Both the position numbers and the translations under genes were made by a program. From positions 310,001 through 374,000 of the forward strand of contig CAJYPV010000022.1 in NCBI GenBank assembly GCA_913776825.1: a stretch of 64,000 bases of DNA, given 5' to 3'. How positions within the stretch are numbered: the stretch's first letter is position 1; every line of letters starts with the position of its first letter. The stretch comes from Burkholderiaceae bacterium. Lineage in GTDB: Bacteria > Pseudomonadota > Gammaproteobacteria > Burkholderiales > Burkholderiaceae_C. Of the stretch, positions 17,226 through 27,800 are shown one piece after another. Below the pieces are notes generated by a model that saw only the letters and a program-made list of their open reading frames with translations, was not told where the DNA came from and made no database searches.

Positions 17226-18341
17226 ATGACCACCGACTGGAGCCTCACCGCCATGCTGGCCGCCTTGGGCGGCCTCGTCCTGGTCGGGGTGCTGGCGCAC
17301 GGCTGGTGGAGCGCTCGCCGCGCCGGCCCGCGTCGCCCGACCCCCGCTGCGCCCGCGCCCGATCGGCAGGAACCCAGCCTCGTCGCGGCCGCCGGCCTGT
17401 CGGAGGACGAGGCCCAGCGCCTGCCTGGGCTGGAAGCGCTGCACACCGAGCCGGGCGTGCTGCCGGATTTGCGCACGCTGGATGAAGCGGTGCCTGCCGT
17501 GGCCCGAGCGCGCAAGGCCTCGACCCGCATCGATGCGCTGATCGACGCCATCGCCACCGTGACGCCGGAAGCGCCGGTCAGCGGCGAGATGGCGCTCTCG
17601 CACATGCCGGGCAGCCGTCGCGCCGGCACCAAACCCTTCCACATCGAGGGCCTGAACACGGCGTCGGGCGAATGGGAACTGCCGCACGCCGGCCAGCGCT
17701 ACGGCGAATTCCAGGCTGGCCTGCAGATGGCCAACCGCAGCGGCGCGCTCAACGAAATCGAGTACTCGGAGTTCGTGCAGAAGGTGCAGGGCTTTGCCGA
17801 CGGCCTGGGCGCGATGGTCGAGTTCCCGGACATGCTCGACGTGGTCGGCCGCGCGCGGGAGCTGGATCAATTCGCCGGCGGGCACGATGCGCAGCTGGCG
17901 ATCTGCCTGCGGGCGCGCGGCGCGGCCTGGACGCTGGGCTTCGTGCAGCAAGGCGCGCTGCGCCATGGCTTCGTGCCGGGCTCCATGCCGGGCCGCCTGA
18001 TCATGCCGGGCCAGGAAGACGGCGCACCGCCGGTGCTGACGCTGCATTTCGATGCGCAGGCCGCGCTGGCGGATGATCCGCAGGCGTCCTCGCTGCGTGA
18101 GCTGACGCTGGCGCTGGATGTGCTGCAGACGCCGGAAGCGCTGGAGCCCTTCGCCGTCTGGCAGGAAGCGGCCCGCAACCTGGCGCGCGATTTCGAAGCC
18201 GATGTCTGCGATGACCGGGGTCAGGTGTTGAACCTGCACGCCTTCCAATCGATCGGGCAGGAACTCGCCACGCTGTACAAGGCGCTGGCGGCGCGCGATC
18301 TGGCGGCCGGCTCACCGGTCGCGCGTCGGCTGTTCAGTTGA
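17226..18341 (+). CDS. zipA: ZipA-like cell division protein (FtsZ-binding)
   Basis: The protein has 371 residues, with one N-terminal membrane segment (about residues 8-27, MLAALGGLVLVGVLAHGWW), a basic and Pro/Ala-rich linker, and a C-terminal domain of the ZipA FtsZ-binding fold (about residues 230-360). It would tether FtsZ to the inner membrane during septation. Family assignment rests on this architecture and on its position after smc, because ZipA sequence conservation is low outside gammaproteobacteria. ligA, the usual third member of this cluster, is about 25 kb away. Confidence 0.85.
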   Translation: MTTDWSLTAMLAALGGLVLVGVLAHGWWSARRAGPRRPTPAAPAPDRQEPSLVAAAGLSEDEAQRLPGLEALHTEPGVLPDLRTLDEAVPAVARARKASTRIDALIDAIATVTPEAPVSGEMALSHMPGSRRAGTKPFHIEGLNTASGEWELPHAGQRYGEFQAGLQMANRSGALNEIEYSEFVQKVQGFADGLGAMVEFPDMLDVVGRARELDQFAGGHDAQLAICLRARGAAWTLGFVQQGALRHGFVPGSMPGRLIMPGQEDGAPPVLTLHFDAQAALADDPQASSLRELTLALDVLQTPEALEPFAVWQEAARNLARDFEADVCDDRGQVLNLHAFQSIGQELATLYKALAARDLAAGSPVARRLFS

Positions 18342-18644
18342 GCGTTGGCGCGCCGCGGCGCGGGCGTCGCGCAGTCACCCGAGCCGTCTCGCCGCAGTGA
18401 ATTTTTCACAGCCGCATCGGACGCTGTACGCGTCCGACAGGCCGCGGCCCGCGTGATGCGGTGCGCAGGTCGTGTGACCTTGTGACGGAAAGATGAAGCG
18501 GGCGTGACGGGCGCGCTTCCCTTGATCCCACCTCTCGCCGAAGAATCCGGGGATGGCCGGCGCTTCGCCGTGCCGGGCCGTGGGCGAGGATCTCGATTCG
18601 CTCGATGGCTTGCCGCTCGATCGAACTGAAAGGCCCTCGCTCCC
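18342..18644. other. Spacer after zipA with a short inverted repeat
   Basis: About 300 bases without a gene. The only notable element is GTGAATTTTTCAC (18397-18409), an inverted repeat around an A/T core that stands out in the GC-rich background. This spacer is the left edge of the 25-kb block separating zipA from ligA; no target-site duplication, integrase or tRNA was seen. Confidence 0.55.
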
Positions 18645-20162
18645 ATGACGCTTCGTACCCGAATCCTGTTGCTGTGCGCCGCCGCGCTGGCCGGCATGCT
18701 GCTGCTGGCGGCGGTCTCGCTGACCACGCTGCGCCAAACCATGATGAAGGAGCGCACCGCGCAGCTGTCCACCCTGGTGGTGCTGGCGCATTCGGCCCTG
18801 GAGAAGCTGCATGCGCAGGAAGTCGCCGGCCAGATCAGCCGCGACGATGCGCAGAAGGAAGCCAAGAAGATCATCGGCAGCTTCCGCAAGGAAGAGCAGT
18901 ATTTCTTCGTCCGCGGCTTCACCAACGACGTGAACTACGTCCATCCCAACCCGAAGCGGGTGGGCATCGTCGATGCGAAGGGCGGCAAGGAAGCCGGCGT
19001 GCGTTATCGCGCCGCGCTGGAAGGCAAGACGATCGGCACCGTCATCGCGCTGGGCACCCGGCCCAACACCAAGGACGAAGTGCAGAAGCTGTATGCGGTG
19101 ATCAAGTTCGAACCCTGGGACTGGATCGTCGGCTTCGGCGATTACATCGATGACATCGACACCGCCTTCTGGCGCAGTGCCGCGATCCTGCTGTCCATCG
19201 GCGGCGTGCTGATGCTGGTGGTGGGCGGCCTGGGCTGGAGCATGGCCCGTCGCCTGTATCGCCAGCTCGGCGGCGAGCCGGCCTATGCGGCCGACATCGT
19301 TCGTCGCATCGGCGCGGGCGATCTGTCGGTGCAGGTGGCGCTCAAGCCGGGTGACGACGTCAGCCTGCTGGCCGCGATGCATCAGATGCAGCAAAGCCTG
19401 TCCGGCACCGTGACCCAGATCCGTGGCGCCACCGACACCATCGCCACTGCGGCCGGTGAGATCTCCGCCGGCAACCAGGACCTGTCCTCGCGCACCGAGG
19501 CGCAGGCCAGCGCGCTGGAACAGACGGCGGCCTCGATGGAAGAGCTGACCGCCACCGTCAAGCAGAACGCCGACAACGCCCGTCAGGCCAACCAGTTGGC
19601 GCTGTCCGCGTCCGACATCGCGGTGCAGGGCGGCGAAGTGGTCAACCAGGTCGTGTCGACCATGGCCTCGATCAGCAACTCGTCGAAGAAGATCGGCGAC
19701 ATCATCGGCACCATCGACGGCATCGCCTTCCAGACCAACATCCTGGCGCTGAACGCCGCGGTGGAAGCGGCCCGTGCGGGCGAGCAGGGCCGCGGCTTCG
19801 CCGTCGTCGCTGCCGAAGTGCGCAGCCTGGCGCAACGCAGCGCCACCGCTGCCAAGGAAATCAAGACGCTGATCGTCGACTCGGTCGACAAGGTGGACGC
19901 CGGCAGCGCGCTGGTGGGCCAGGCGGGCTCGACCATGGAGCAGATCGTCGGCAGCGTGAAGCGCCTGACCGACATCGTGGGCGAGATCTCCAGCGCCAGC
20001 CAGGAGCAGACCGCCGGCATCGAGCAGATCAACCAGGCCATCGTGCAGATGGACCAGGCGACGCAGCAGAATGCCGCGCTGGTCGAGGAAGCCTCCGCTG
20101 CCGCCGAATCCCTGCAGCAGCAGTCGCAGCACCTGGTGGCCGCCGTCCGCGTCTTCGGCTGA
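18645..20162 (+). CDS. Methyl-accepting chemotaxis protein with single-Cache sensor
   Basis: The receptor has 505 residues. The first membrane helix is at about 5-30 ([20 protein letters not shown]). A periplasmic sCache-type sensor spans about 40-180, with [25 protein letters not shown] motifs and the [14 protein letters not shown] signature near its end. The second membrane helix is at about 183-205, followed by HAMP and a long methyl-accepting coiled coil. The conserved signalling tip is [18 protein letters not shown], followed by [17 protein letters not shown]. The C-terminus lacks a CheR-binding pentapeptide. sCache receptors commonly sense small carboxylates; the ligand here is unknown. 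No che genes lie nearby. Confidence 0.93.
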   Translation: MTLRTRILLLCAAALAGMLLLAAVSLTTLRQTMMKERTAQLSTLVVLAHSALEKLHAQEVAGQISRDDAQKEAKKIIGSFRKEEQYFFVRGFTNDVNYVHPNPKRVGIVDAKGGKEAGVRYRAALEGKTIGTVIALGTRPNTKDEVQKLYAVIKFEPWDWIVGFGDYIDDIDTAFWRSAAILLSIGGVLMLVVGGLGWSMARRLYRQLGGEPAYAADIVRRIGAGDLSVQVALKPGDDVSLLAAMHQMQQSLSGTVTQIRGATDTIATAAGEISAGNQDLSSRTEAQASALEQTAASMEELTATVKQNADNARQANQLALSASDIAVQGGEVVNQVVSTMASISNSSKKIGDIIGTIDGIAFQTNILALNAAVEAARAGEQGRGFAVVAAEVRSLAQRSATAAKEIKTLIVDSVDKVDAGSALVGQAGSTMEQIVGSVKRLTDIVGEISSASQEQTAGIEQINQAIVQMDQATQQNAALVEEASAAAESLQQQSQHLVAAVRVFG

Positions 20163-20368
20163 ACGAGCGGTCGCGCCGCTTGGAGCGCCCGTTCTCACCG
20201 CCCGGTCAGGGCGTCGCGGGAGCGGCGCCATCCCCACAGGGCGCTGGCCTCCGTGCTTCCCCACAAGCCGCCTCCGCGGCCGGCTGCGCCTTCCGACAGG
20301 CGCGCCGTTTGCCTCTCCCAGCTGATTCGACGCCTCGCGCGTCTCGGCCATTCCTGGATGAGGTGCAC

Positions 20369-21352
20369 ATGCCCACTCGCGCAGCCAGCGGTTCCAGCGC
20401 GTCGTCGCGCACGTCCAAGCGGACGTCCACGCGGACGTCATCGCGGTCAACATCGCGATCGTCAACCCGTGCCTCCGGCGACAAATCCAGCAGCCACGGC
20501 AGCACGCCGGAAGGCGATGCGGCGGAAGCGGCGCGTCCGCGTCGCGCAGTCTGGAAGGGCGCGATCAGTTTCGGATTGCTGCATGTGCCGGTCGCGCTGT
20601 ATCCGGCATCGCGCGAAGAGGATGTGGACTTCGACTGGCTGGACAAGCGCACCATGGACCCGGTCGGCTACAAGCGCATCAACAAGCGCACCGGCAAGGA
20701 CATCGACAAGGCGCACATCGTCAAGGGCGTGAAGCAGGAGAACGGCGATTACGTCGTGCTCACCGATGACGAGATCCGCAAGGCCTATCCGGCCACCACC
20801 CAGACCATCGACATCGAGCGCTTCGTGCCGGCCACGCAGGTCTCGTTCGTCTATCTGGAGAAGCCGTATTACCTGGAGCCGATCGGCAAGTCCGGCAAGG
20901 TCTATGCGCTGCTGCGCGAAGCGATGGCCGACGCCGGCCTGATCGCGATCGCGCGGCTGGTGATCCACAGCAAGGAGCATCTGGCCGCGCTGCTGCCGGC
21001 CGGACCGGCGCTGATGATCGGCATGATGCGCTGGGCCAATGAGATCCGTCCCGCCGATGAGCTGAACCTGCCCGCCGAGGGCCGCTCCGCCCACGGCTTC
21101 AAGGCCGGCGAGCTGGAGATGGCCCGGCAACTGATCGACGAGATGAGCAGCGATTGGGACCCCACCGAATTCCGCGATGAGTTCACCGCCTCGATCCGCA
21201 AGCTGATCGCCCGCAAGGTCGCCGCCGGAGAGACCGAAACCGTCGAGCCGCTGGAAGCGCAGCCGAGCGAGGAAGGCAGCGGCAATGTGGTCGACCTGAC
21301 CGAGCTGCTGCGACGCAGCCTGGGCAACAAGAAGAAGCCGCGCGCAGCCTGA
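20369..21352 (+). CDS. ku: Bacterial Ku, NHEJ DNA end-binding protein
   Basis: The protein has 327 residues from ATG at 20369, preceded by GAGGT. The homodimeric Ku core starts with AVWKGAISFGLLHVPVALYPA (about residue 60) and continues with the typical GYKRINKRTGK, the YLEKPYYLEP strand region and the LIDEMSSDWDPTEFRDEF C-terminal part. It binds broken DNA ends and recruits LigD, encoded 210 bases downstream. The first 55 residues are a Ser/Thr/Arg-rich, repeat-like tail not expected in the family core. No sporulation genes accompany it. Confidence 0.96.
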   Translation: MPTRAASGSSASSRTSKRTSTRTSSRSTSRSSTRASGDKSSSHGSTPEGDAAEAARPRRAVWKGAISFGLLHVPVALYPASREEDVDFDWLDKRTMDPVGYKRINKRTGKDIDKAHIVKGVKQENGDYVVLTDDEIRKAYPATTQTIDIERFVPATQVSFVYLEKPYYLEPIGKSGKVYALLREAMADAGLIAIARLVIHSKEHLAALLPAGPALMIGMMRWANEIRPADELNLPAEGRSAHGFKAGELEMARQLIDEMSSDWDPTEFRDEFTASIRKLIARKVAAGETETVEPLEAQPSEEGSGNVVDLTELLRRSLGNKKKPRAA

Positions 21353-21360
21353 GTCTGAGC

Positions 21361-21396
21361 CTGGGCCTGGGCCTGGGCCTGGGCCTGGGCCTGGGC
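21361..21396. repeat. Six tandem copies of CTGGGC between ku and ligD
   Basis: Six uninterrupted hexamers begin 8 bases after the ku stop codon. Being G-rich on one strand, they could form secondary structure; they are also a natural slippage site. Confidence 0.9.
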
Positions 21397-21562
21397 CGTG
21401 CCGGCCGGTGTGCTTGCGCAGGGGGCTCAGTGCTCCATGCGGGACTGTGCAGGTCGGCGCGGCCCGCGTGAGCGCCGAAGCGGCGTGCGGCGCTTGATTG
21501 ATCTGCAGCGCGGAGCCACGCTCGCGCGCCTTCGATGACCTCCATTCAGCAGGAGCCACCCC

Positions 21563-24500
21563 ATGGGCACCGCCGCACGACCGGAAGCGCCGCTGGCGCG
21601 TTATCGCAGCAAGCGGGATTTCCGCATCACGCCCGAACCGGGCCCGGAGGTCCCGCCGGCGCGCAACCGCCGCCGCTCGAACGACGAGGCGTCGACCTCA
21701 CCGCGCGAGACGCGCGGCGAGGGTCGTCTGTCCTTCGTCATCCAGAAGCATTGGGCCAGCCATCTGCATTACGACTTTCGCCTGGAGCTGGATGGCGTGC
21801 TGCTGAGCTGGGCGGTGCCGAAGGGGCCGTCCTACGACCCCAAGCAGCGTCGCATGGCGATCCAGGTCGAGGACCATCCGGTGGCGTATGGCGGCTTCGA
21901 AGGCACGATCCCCGCCAAGCAATACGGCGCCGGCGAGGTGATCATCTGGGACAACGGCACCTGGACCCCCGAAGGCGATGCGCGTCAGGGCCTGCGCGAC
22001 GGCAAGCTGGTGTTCCGGCTGCATGGCCAGAAGCTCGCGGGCCTGTGGCAACTGGTGCGCACCTCCCGCCCCGGCGACAAGCGCGCGCAGTGGTTGCTGA
22101 TCAAGAAGCACGATGGCTGGGAGCGTCCGCATGAAGAGGACGACGTGACTGTCTCCCTGCCGGACAGCGTGATCGCGAAGCCGCTGGGCCTGGCGGAAGC
22201 GCGGTCGGCCCCCGATGGCGAGCGAGCGACCGGCACAGCGACCGAGCAGGCGCGGGCGTCGACATCGACGTCTGCGACCAAGGCTTCATCGACGAACGCA
22301 GGAAACGCGGCGGCCAAGCCGGCGACGAAGACCGCAACGAAGACCGCAGCGAAGACGTCAAAGACGCCCGCAGCGAAGGCCGCCAACAAGACCACGACAG
22401 CAGCGTCATCCACCGCAAGTGCGCGTACCGCCGCGAAGCGCGGTGGTGGGCAGTCGACTGAGTCGGCCTCTCCGCGCGCGACCGCCGGTCGGCGCGACGC
22501 CGGAGCCGACGCGAGCCCGCAGCGGCCTGAGCTGCCCGATCTGTCCGATCTTTCCGGCGCGCGCCGAGCGAAGCTGCCGGCACAGCTGTCGCCGCAACTG
22601 GCCACGCTGGTCAGCGCCACACCGCCCGGCGAATGGATCGCCGAAGCGAAGTTCGATGGCTATCGGCTGATGACCCGCATCGATCGCGGACGCGCCACGT
22701 TGATGACGCGGGGTGGCAACGACTGGACGGTGCGCATGCCTTCGTTGACGCGCGCGCTCGAATCGCTGGGCCTGGACAACGCGTGGCTGGATGGCGAGAT
22801 CGTCGTCATGCGCGAGGACGGCGCGCCCGACTTCAATCAATTGCAGCAGGCGCTGGGCAAGACCCGCAGCGCGGGCGTGCGGGAAGCCGACATCCTGTAC
22901 TTCCTGTTCGACCTGCCGCATCTGAACGGTCACGACCTGCGCGAGGTCCCGCTGCGCGAGCGACGTGCGGTGTTGCGAGCGCTGCTGGACGGCCACGGCC
23001 ATGCCGCACGCAGCCATCGCGAAGCCCGGACGCCGGACGATGCGGACCGCCTGCGTTTCAGCGAGGACTTCGCCGTGCCGCCGGACGACATGCTGGCCGC
23101 CGCCTGCCAGATGCGGCTCGAAGGCCTGATCCTCAAACGGCCCGACGCACCGTATGTCGGCGCGCGCAGTGACAGCTGGGTCAAGCTGAAGTGCCAGCAA
23201 CGGCAGGAGTTCGTCGTGGTGGGCTTCACCGATCGGTCGGATGGCTCCGGCGGCCTGGGCAGCTTGCTGCTCGGCTACTACGAGCCGTCGGGATCGGCGG
23301 CGGTCGCGACGGCCAACGCGTCGCTTTCGCTGCGATATGCCGGCCGCGTGGGCACGGGCTGGTCGCTGTCGGCGGGCACGGCCTTGCGGCGGCAGCTCGA
23401 AGCCATCACGTTGAAGCAGCCGCATTTCAAGTCGGAGGACATCCAGCGCAGCCATTGGGCACGACGCGCGACCGGCGATGAGCGCTGGGTGCAGCCGCGT
23501 GTCGTCGTCGAGGTGGCCTTCGCCGAATGGACTCCTGACGGCCATGTGCGTCACGCCTCGTTCCAGGGTCTGCGCGAGGACAAGCCAGCGCGCGAGATCC
23601 GCCGCGAATCGGCAACGCCCGCGCAGGCGGTGTCCGGGGAGCAGGACGCGTCGAAGAAGGCGGGCTCTGGAAAAACCTCGTCGACAAAGTCCGCTGCGGC
23701 CCAGCAAGCCGAATCGGCGACCTCGCCCTCGTCGGCGCGCAAGCGGAAGCCGGCGACCGCATCGACGGCATCGACGGCAGTCGGAACAGAAACAGAGCGA
23801 GCGATGAAACCGACGAAGAAATCGAAGACATCGAACACATCGAAGCCATCCAGGAGAGCGGCGGCATCGACCACTGCCAGCGCCACCAAAGCAACGAAGG
23901 CATCGAAGACAGCCGCCGCGACGTCGAAGCCGGCTTGTTCCGACCTCCCGGCCGATCTCCGGATCACGCATGCGGAGCGCGTGATCGATCCATCGACCGG
24001 GCTCACGAAGCTGGACCTGGTGCGCTATTACGCCGAGGCGGCGGACTGGTTGATGCCGCATCTGGCGCGTCGTCCGGTGGCCATGGTGCGCGCGCCGGAG
24101 GGGGTCGAGGGGCCGCATTTTTTCCAGAAGCATGTGGAGGGCGACGACTTGATCGTGCTGCCCAGCGCGGCCGAGCTGCTGGCCTTCACCCAGCTCAATG
24201 CGGTGGAGTTCCACACCTGGAATTCGCAGGTGGACCGGCTGGATCGGCCCGATCGTCTGATCTTCGACCTCGATCCCGGCGAGGGCGTGCCGTGGGCGCA
24301 GGTTCGTGAAGCCGCGCTGCTGGTGCGCGCGCTGCTGCGCGAGCTCGGCCTGGCGAGCTGGCTGAAGACCAGCGGCGGCAAAGGCCTGCATGTGGTGGTG
24401 CCGTTGATGCGCCGTCACGACCCGGAGACCTGCAAGTCATTCAGTCAGGCGGTGGTGACGCATCTGGCGGCGACGGTGCCGCAGCGCTTCTCGGCGAAGA

Positions 24501-24775
24501 GCGGCCCGCGCAACCGCGTCGGCAAGGTGTTCGCCGACTACCTGCGCAATGGCAAGGGGCAGACCACCGTCGCCGCGTTCTCCGCACGGGCACGGCCGGG
24601 ATTGGGCGTGTCGATGACGCTGGATTGGGATGAGCTCGACGCGGTGAAGGGCGGCGATCACTGGACGATCGCCAATGCCGTCGAACATCTGCGCCAGCGC
24701 AAGACCGATCCGTGGCAGGCGTATGGCGATCAGCGTCAGACGCTGACCGCCGCCATTCGGGCGCTGGGCGATTAG
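21563..24775 (+). CDS. ligD: LigD, multidomain ATP-dependent NHEJ DNA ligase
   Basis: The protein has 1070 residues with AGGAG before the ATG. The order is phosphoesterase, ligase, polymerase. The 3'-phosphoesterase (about 50-190) carries HLHYDFRLELDGVLLSWAVPKG and VEDHPVAYGGFEG. The ligase (about 335-690) has adenylated Lys363 in EAKFDGYRL and the later motif EGLILKRPDAPY. The archaeo-eukaryotic primase-like polymerase (about 790-1065) has HFFQKH, the DLDPGEG metal motif and the SGGKGLHVVVPL motif. Two Ala/Thr/Lys-rich linkers (about 225-310 and 690-785) join them and are unusually long. With Ku it forms a self-contained end-joining system. Confidence 0.97.
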   Translation: MGTAARPEAPLARYRSKRDFRITPEPGPEVPPARNRRRSNDEASTSPRETRGEGRLSFVIQKHWASHLHYDFRLELDGVLLSWAVPKGPSYDPKQRRMAIQVEDHPVAYGGFEGTIPAKQYGAGEVIIWDNGTWTPEGDARQGLRDGKLVFRLHGQKLAGLWQLVRTSRPGDKRAQWLLIKKHDGWERPHEEDDVTVSLPDSVIAKPLGLAEARSAPDGERATGTATEQARASTSTSATKASSTNAGNAAAKPATKTATKTAAKTSKTPAAKAANKTTTAASSTASARTAAKRGGGQSTESASPRATAGRRDAGADASPQRPELPDLSDLSGARRAKLPAQLSPQLATLVSATPPGEWIAEAKFDGYRLMTRIDRGRATLMTRGGNDWTVRMPSLTRALESLGLDNAWLDGEIVVMREDGAPDFNQLQQALGKTRSAGVREADILYFLFDLPHLNGHDLREVPLRERRAVLRALLDGHGHAARSHREARTPDDADRLRFSEDFAVPPDDMLAAACQMRLEGLILKRPDAPYVGARSDSWVKLKCQQRQEFVVVGFTDRSDGSGGLGSLLLGYYEPSGSAAVATANASLSLRYAGRVGTGWSLSAGTALRRQLEAITLKQPHFKSEDIQRSHWARRATGDERWVQPRVVVEVAFAEWTPDGHVRHASFQGLREDKPAREIRRESATPAQAVSGEQDASKKAGSGKTSSTKSAAAQQAESATSPSSARKRKPATASTASTAVGTETERAMKPTKKSKTSNTSKPSRRAAASTTASATKATKASKTAAATSKPACSDLPADLRITHAERVIDPSTGLTKLDLVRYYAEAADWLMPHLARRPVAMVRAPEGVEGPHFFQKHVEGDDLIVLPSAAELLAFTQLNAVEFHTWNSQVDRLDRPDRLIFDLDPGEGVPWAQVREAALLVRALLRELGLASWLKTSGGKGLHVVVPLMRRHDPETCKSFSQAVVTHLAATVPQRFSAKSGPRNRVGKVFADYLRNGKGQTTVAAFSARARPGLGVSMTLDWDELDAVKGGDHWTIANAVEHLRQRKTDPWQAYGDQRQTLTAAIRALGD

Positions 24776-24892
24776 GCCAGCGCCGCGCGGGCGATGGCGC
24801 GCGTCTCGTTCGCCCGATGGGTCACGATGCGATGCGTTCGACCCGGACGGCGCTCAGCAGCGCGGCGGTCGGGCCGGGCGATCGTCCGATCG

Positions 24893-27800
24893 TCAGGCGC
24901 CATCATCGGCCAGCGCGCGCAGCAAGGCCTGCGGATCGGCCGGCTTGACGAGATGCGCATCGAACCCGACCTCGGCGGTGCGGGCGCGGTCATCGGTCTG
25001 GCCATAGCCGGTGAGGGCGATCAGACGGATCGACTTCAGCGTCGGATGCGCGCGGATGCGTTGCGCCAGCTCATAGCCGGACATGCCGGGCAGGCCGATG
25101 TCCAGCACCGCGACATCGACGGGCTCGCGGTCGAGATGCTGCAGCGCCGCCTCGCCGCTGTGGACCTGCGCCACCTCATGCCCGTCCATCGACAGGTTCA
25201 TCGCCAGCGTCGCCGCCGCATCGAGGTTGTCGTCGACCAGCAGGATGCGGCGGGGCGCGAGGGTGGTCGGCGCCGGTCGCTGCGGACGTGGGGAAGGCGG
25301 ATCGGCTTCACGCCACAACGGCAGATGCAGATCGAAACGCGCGCCGGTGCCGGTGCCCTCGCTATGCGCGCTGATGCGGCCGCCGTGCAGCGCCATCAGC
25401 TGCTTCACCAGCGACAGCCCAATCCCCAGCCCACCCTGCGAGCGATCCAGCGCGCGATCGCCCTGAACGAACAGGTCGAACATCGTCGCCTGCAGCGGCG
25501 CTGGAATGCCGATGCCGTCGTCGCTCACCGAGACGATGGCTTCGTCGGCGGCCGGGTCGGCGCGCATCGACAGCTGGATATGCCCTTTCGGATCGGTGTA
25601 CTTGGCCGCATTCGTCAGCACATTGGCCACGCACTGCACCAGGCGCGGCAGGTCGCCGCGCACGGTCAGCGGTCCGCTGGTGCGCACCGAGAAAAGGTGG
25701 TCGCGCTCACGCATGAGCGGCTCGACGGTTTCCACCGCCTGCGCCAGCACCTCGGCCAGCGACACCGGTCCGAGCTGCAGAGCGACGCGGCCCTGGGTGA
25801 TGCGTGAGACGTCGAGCAGGTCGTCGACCAGCCGGGTCAGGCTGTCGGCCTGACGGCGGACGATGTCGACCATGCGTCGGGCGCGTCCGTCGTCCAGCCG
25901 CATCCGCGACAGCACATCGGCGGCGCTGCGGATCGGCGCGATCGGATTGCGCAGCTCATGCGCCAGCATCGCCAGGAACTGGTCCTTCTGTCGATCGGCG
26001 GCCTCCAGTCGCTGGCGCGCCAGGATGTGGGTCGAGATCTCGCGGAAATAGCAGACGACGCCCTGGTGACCGTCCGGAAGCGGCAGTCGGCTGACCTGCC
26101 ATTCATAGGCTTCGGTCCGGCCGAGGTCGGCCCGTTCGGCGATGAACTCCGGCACCACGCCGGGCTCGCCGGTCGACCAGGTGCGCTGGAACTGGCGCAG
26201 GATGGCGGGCGCGTGGTCCGCGCCCCAGAGCCGCTCCACCAGCTCCGAGAAGTCGTCGCCCAAGCGCGTGTTGGGAAAGCCGAGCGCGCGCTGCGCGGTG
26301 GGATTGGCTTCCAGCAGCCGCCACCGATCGCCCTGCGGCGCGACCAGGTACATGCCCATCGGCGATTCATTGAGCAGGGTCTCGAACTGCGCGGTGCGGC
26401 GCTGGGCGGCGGCCTCGCTGGCATGGCGCATCCGGCGCAGCTCCAGCAAGGCGCCGAGACGCGCCCGCAATTCGCGGGAGGAGAAGGGCTTGATCAGGTA
26501 ATCGTCCGCGCCGCCATCGAGGCCCTCGATGCGGGCTTCCTCGCCGGCCCGCGCCGACAACAGCACCACCGGCACGCTGCGCAGTCGGTCGTCCGCACGG
26601 ATCGCCGCGAGCAGCCCCAGACCATCCAGCCTCGGCATCATCACGTCGCTCAGGATCAGGTCGGGCGGTCGACGGCGCGCAGCGTCGAGCGCCAGTCGGC
26701 CATCCGCCACGGTCTCGACGCGGTAGTACGGCGACAGCAAATCCCGCAGATAAGCGCGCATGTCGGCGTTGTCGTCGGCGATCAGCACATGGGCGCCGTA
26801 GGTCGGCGCGAAGCGGCGATCCGAGCTGCCCAGCAGGTCGGTGTCCAGCGCCATGTCCGGGCGCCCATCCACCGGGCGCATCGAGGCGGGTGCGCCGCCC
26901 TCCAAGGCGCTGTCGGTCGAGTCGGATGGGTCGTGTCCATGGCGTGCGTCCGATGTCGGTGCGCCGGCGTGAGGGATCGCGGCGTCCTCGGACGGAAGCC
27001 AGCGCAGCGCCTCCTCGACGAAAGCCCGGGCGCCTGAAGGACGCTGGGCGAGGGGGCCGCTGTCCGGCATCGCGATCTGTGGCGGCGAGGCATTCAAGGG
27101 CAGGGTGACGCGGAAGAGCGAACCTTCGCCCTGCACGCTGGCGGCCTCGATCTGGCCGCCATGCAGGCGCACCAGTTCCTGCACCAGCGCCAGTCCGATG
27201 CCGGAGCCTTCGTGGGTGCGTCCCTCGGTCCCGGCGACCCGGTGAAAACGCTCGAAGACGCGCGGCAGCTCGTCGGCGGGAATGCCGACGCCGGTATCGG
27301 CGACCTCGAGCACCGCGCTGGCGCCGTCATCGCCCGGCCGCAGCCTGAGCGTGACCTGGCCGGACAGCGTGAACTTGAAGGCATTCGAGAGCAGGTTCAG
27401 AACGATCTTTTCCCACATCTCCCGGTCCACCGGCACCGGTCGATCCAGTGGGGCGCAGTCGACCTCATAGCGCAGCCCGGCGCGTGCCATGGCGGACCGG
27501 AAGCTGCTGGCCAGATCGCGGGTGAAGGCGGCCAGATCGGTGGCTTGAAAGCGGGCCTGCGCGCGGCCCGCTTCGATGCGCGAAAAGTCCAGCAGCGAGT
27601 TGACCAGTCGCTGCAATCGACCGGTGTTGCGCAGCACCAGATCCAGGCGCTCGCGCAGCGGCGCCGACAGCTCGGCGGAGGTGGTCAGCTCTTCCAACGG
27701 GCCCAGCATCAGGGTCAACGGGGTGCGGAACTCATGGCTGACATTGGAGAAGAAGGCGGTCTTGGCCCGATCCAGCTCGGCCAGCGCTTCAGCCCGTCGA

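Noticed and set aside
22406..24418. 670-codon minus-strand frame antisense to ligD (similar long antisense frames over yheS, the GspE-like gene and pilN)
   Set aside because: Arg/Gln/His-rich codon-bias shadows; the opposite strand encodes well-recognised enzymes.
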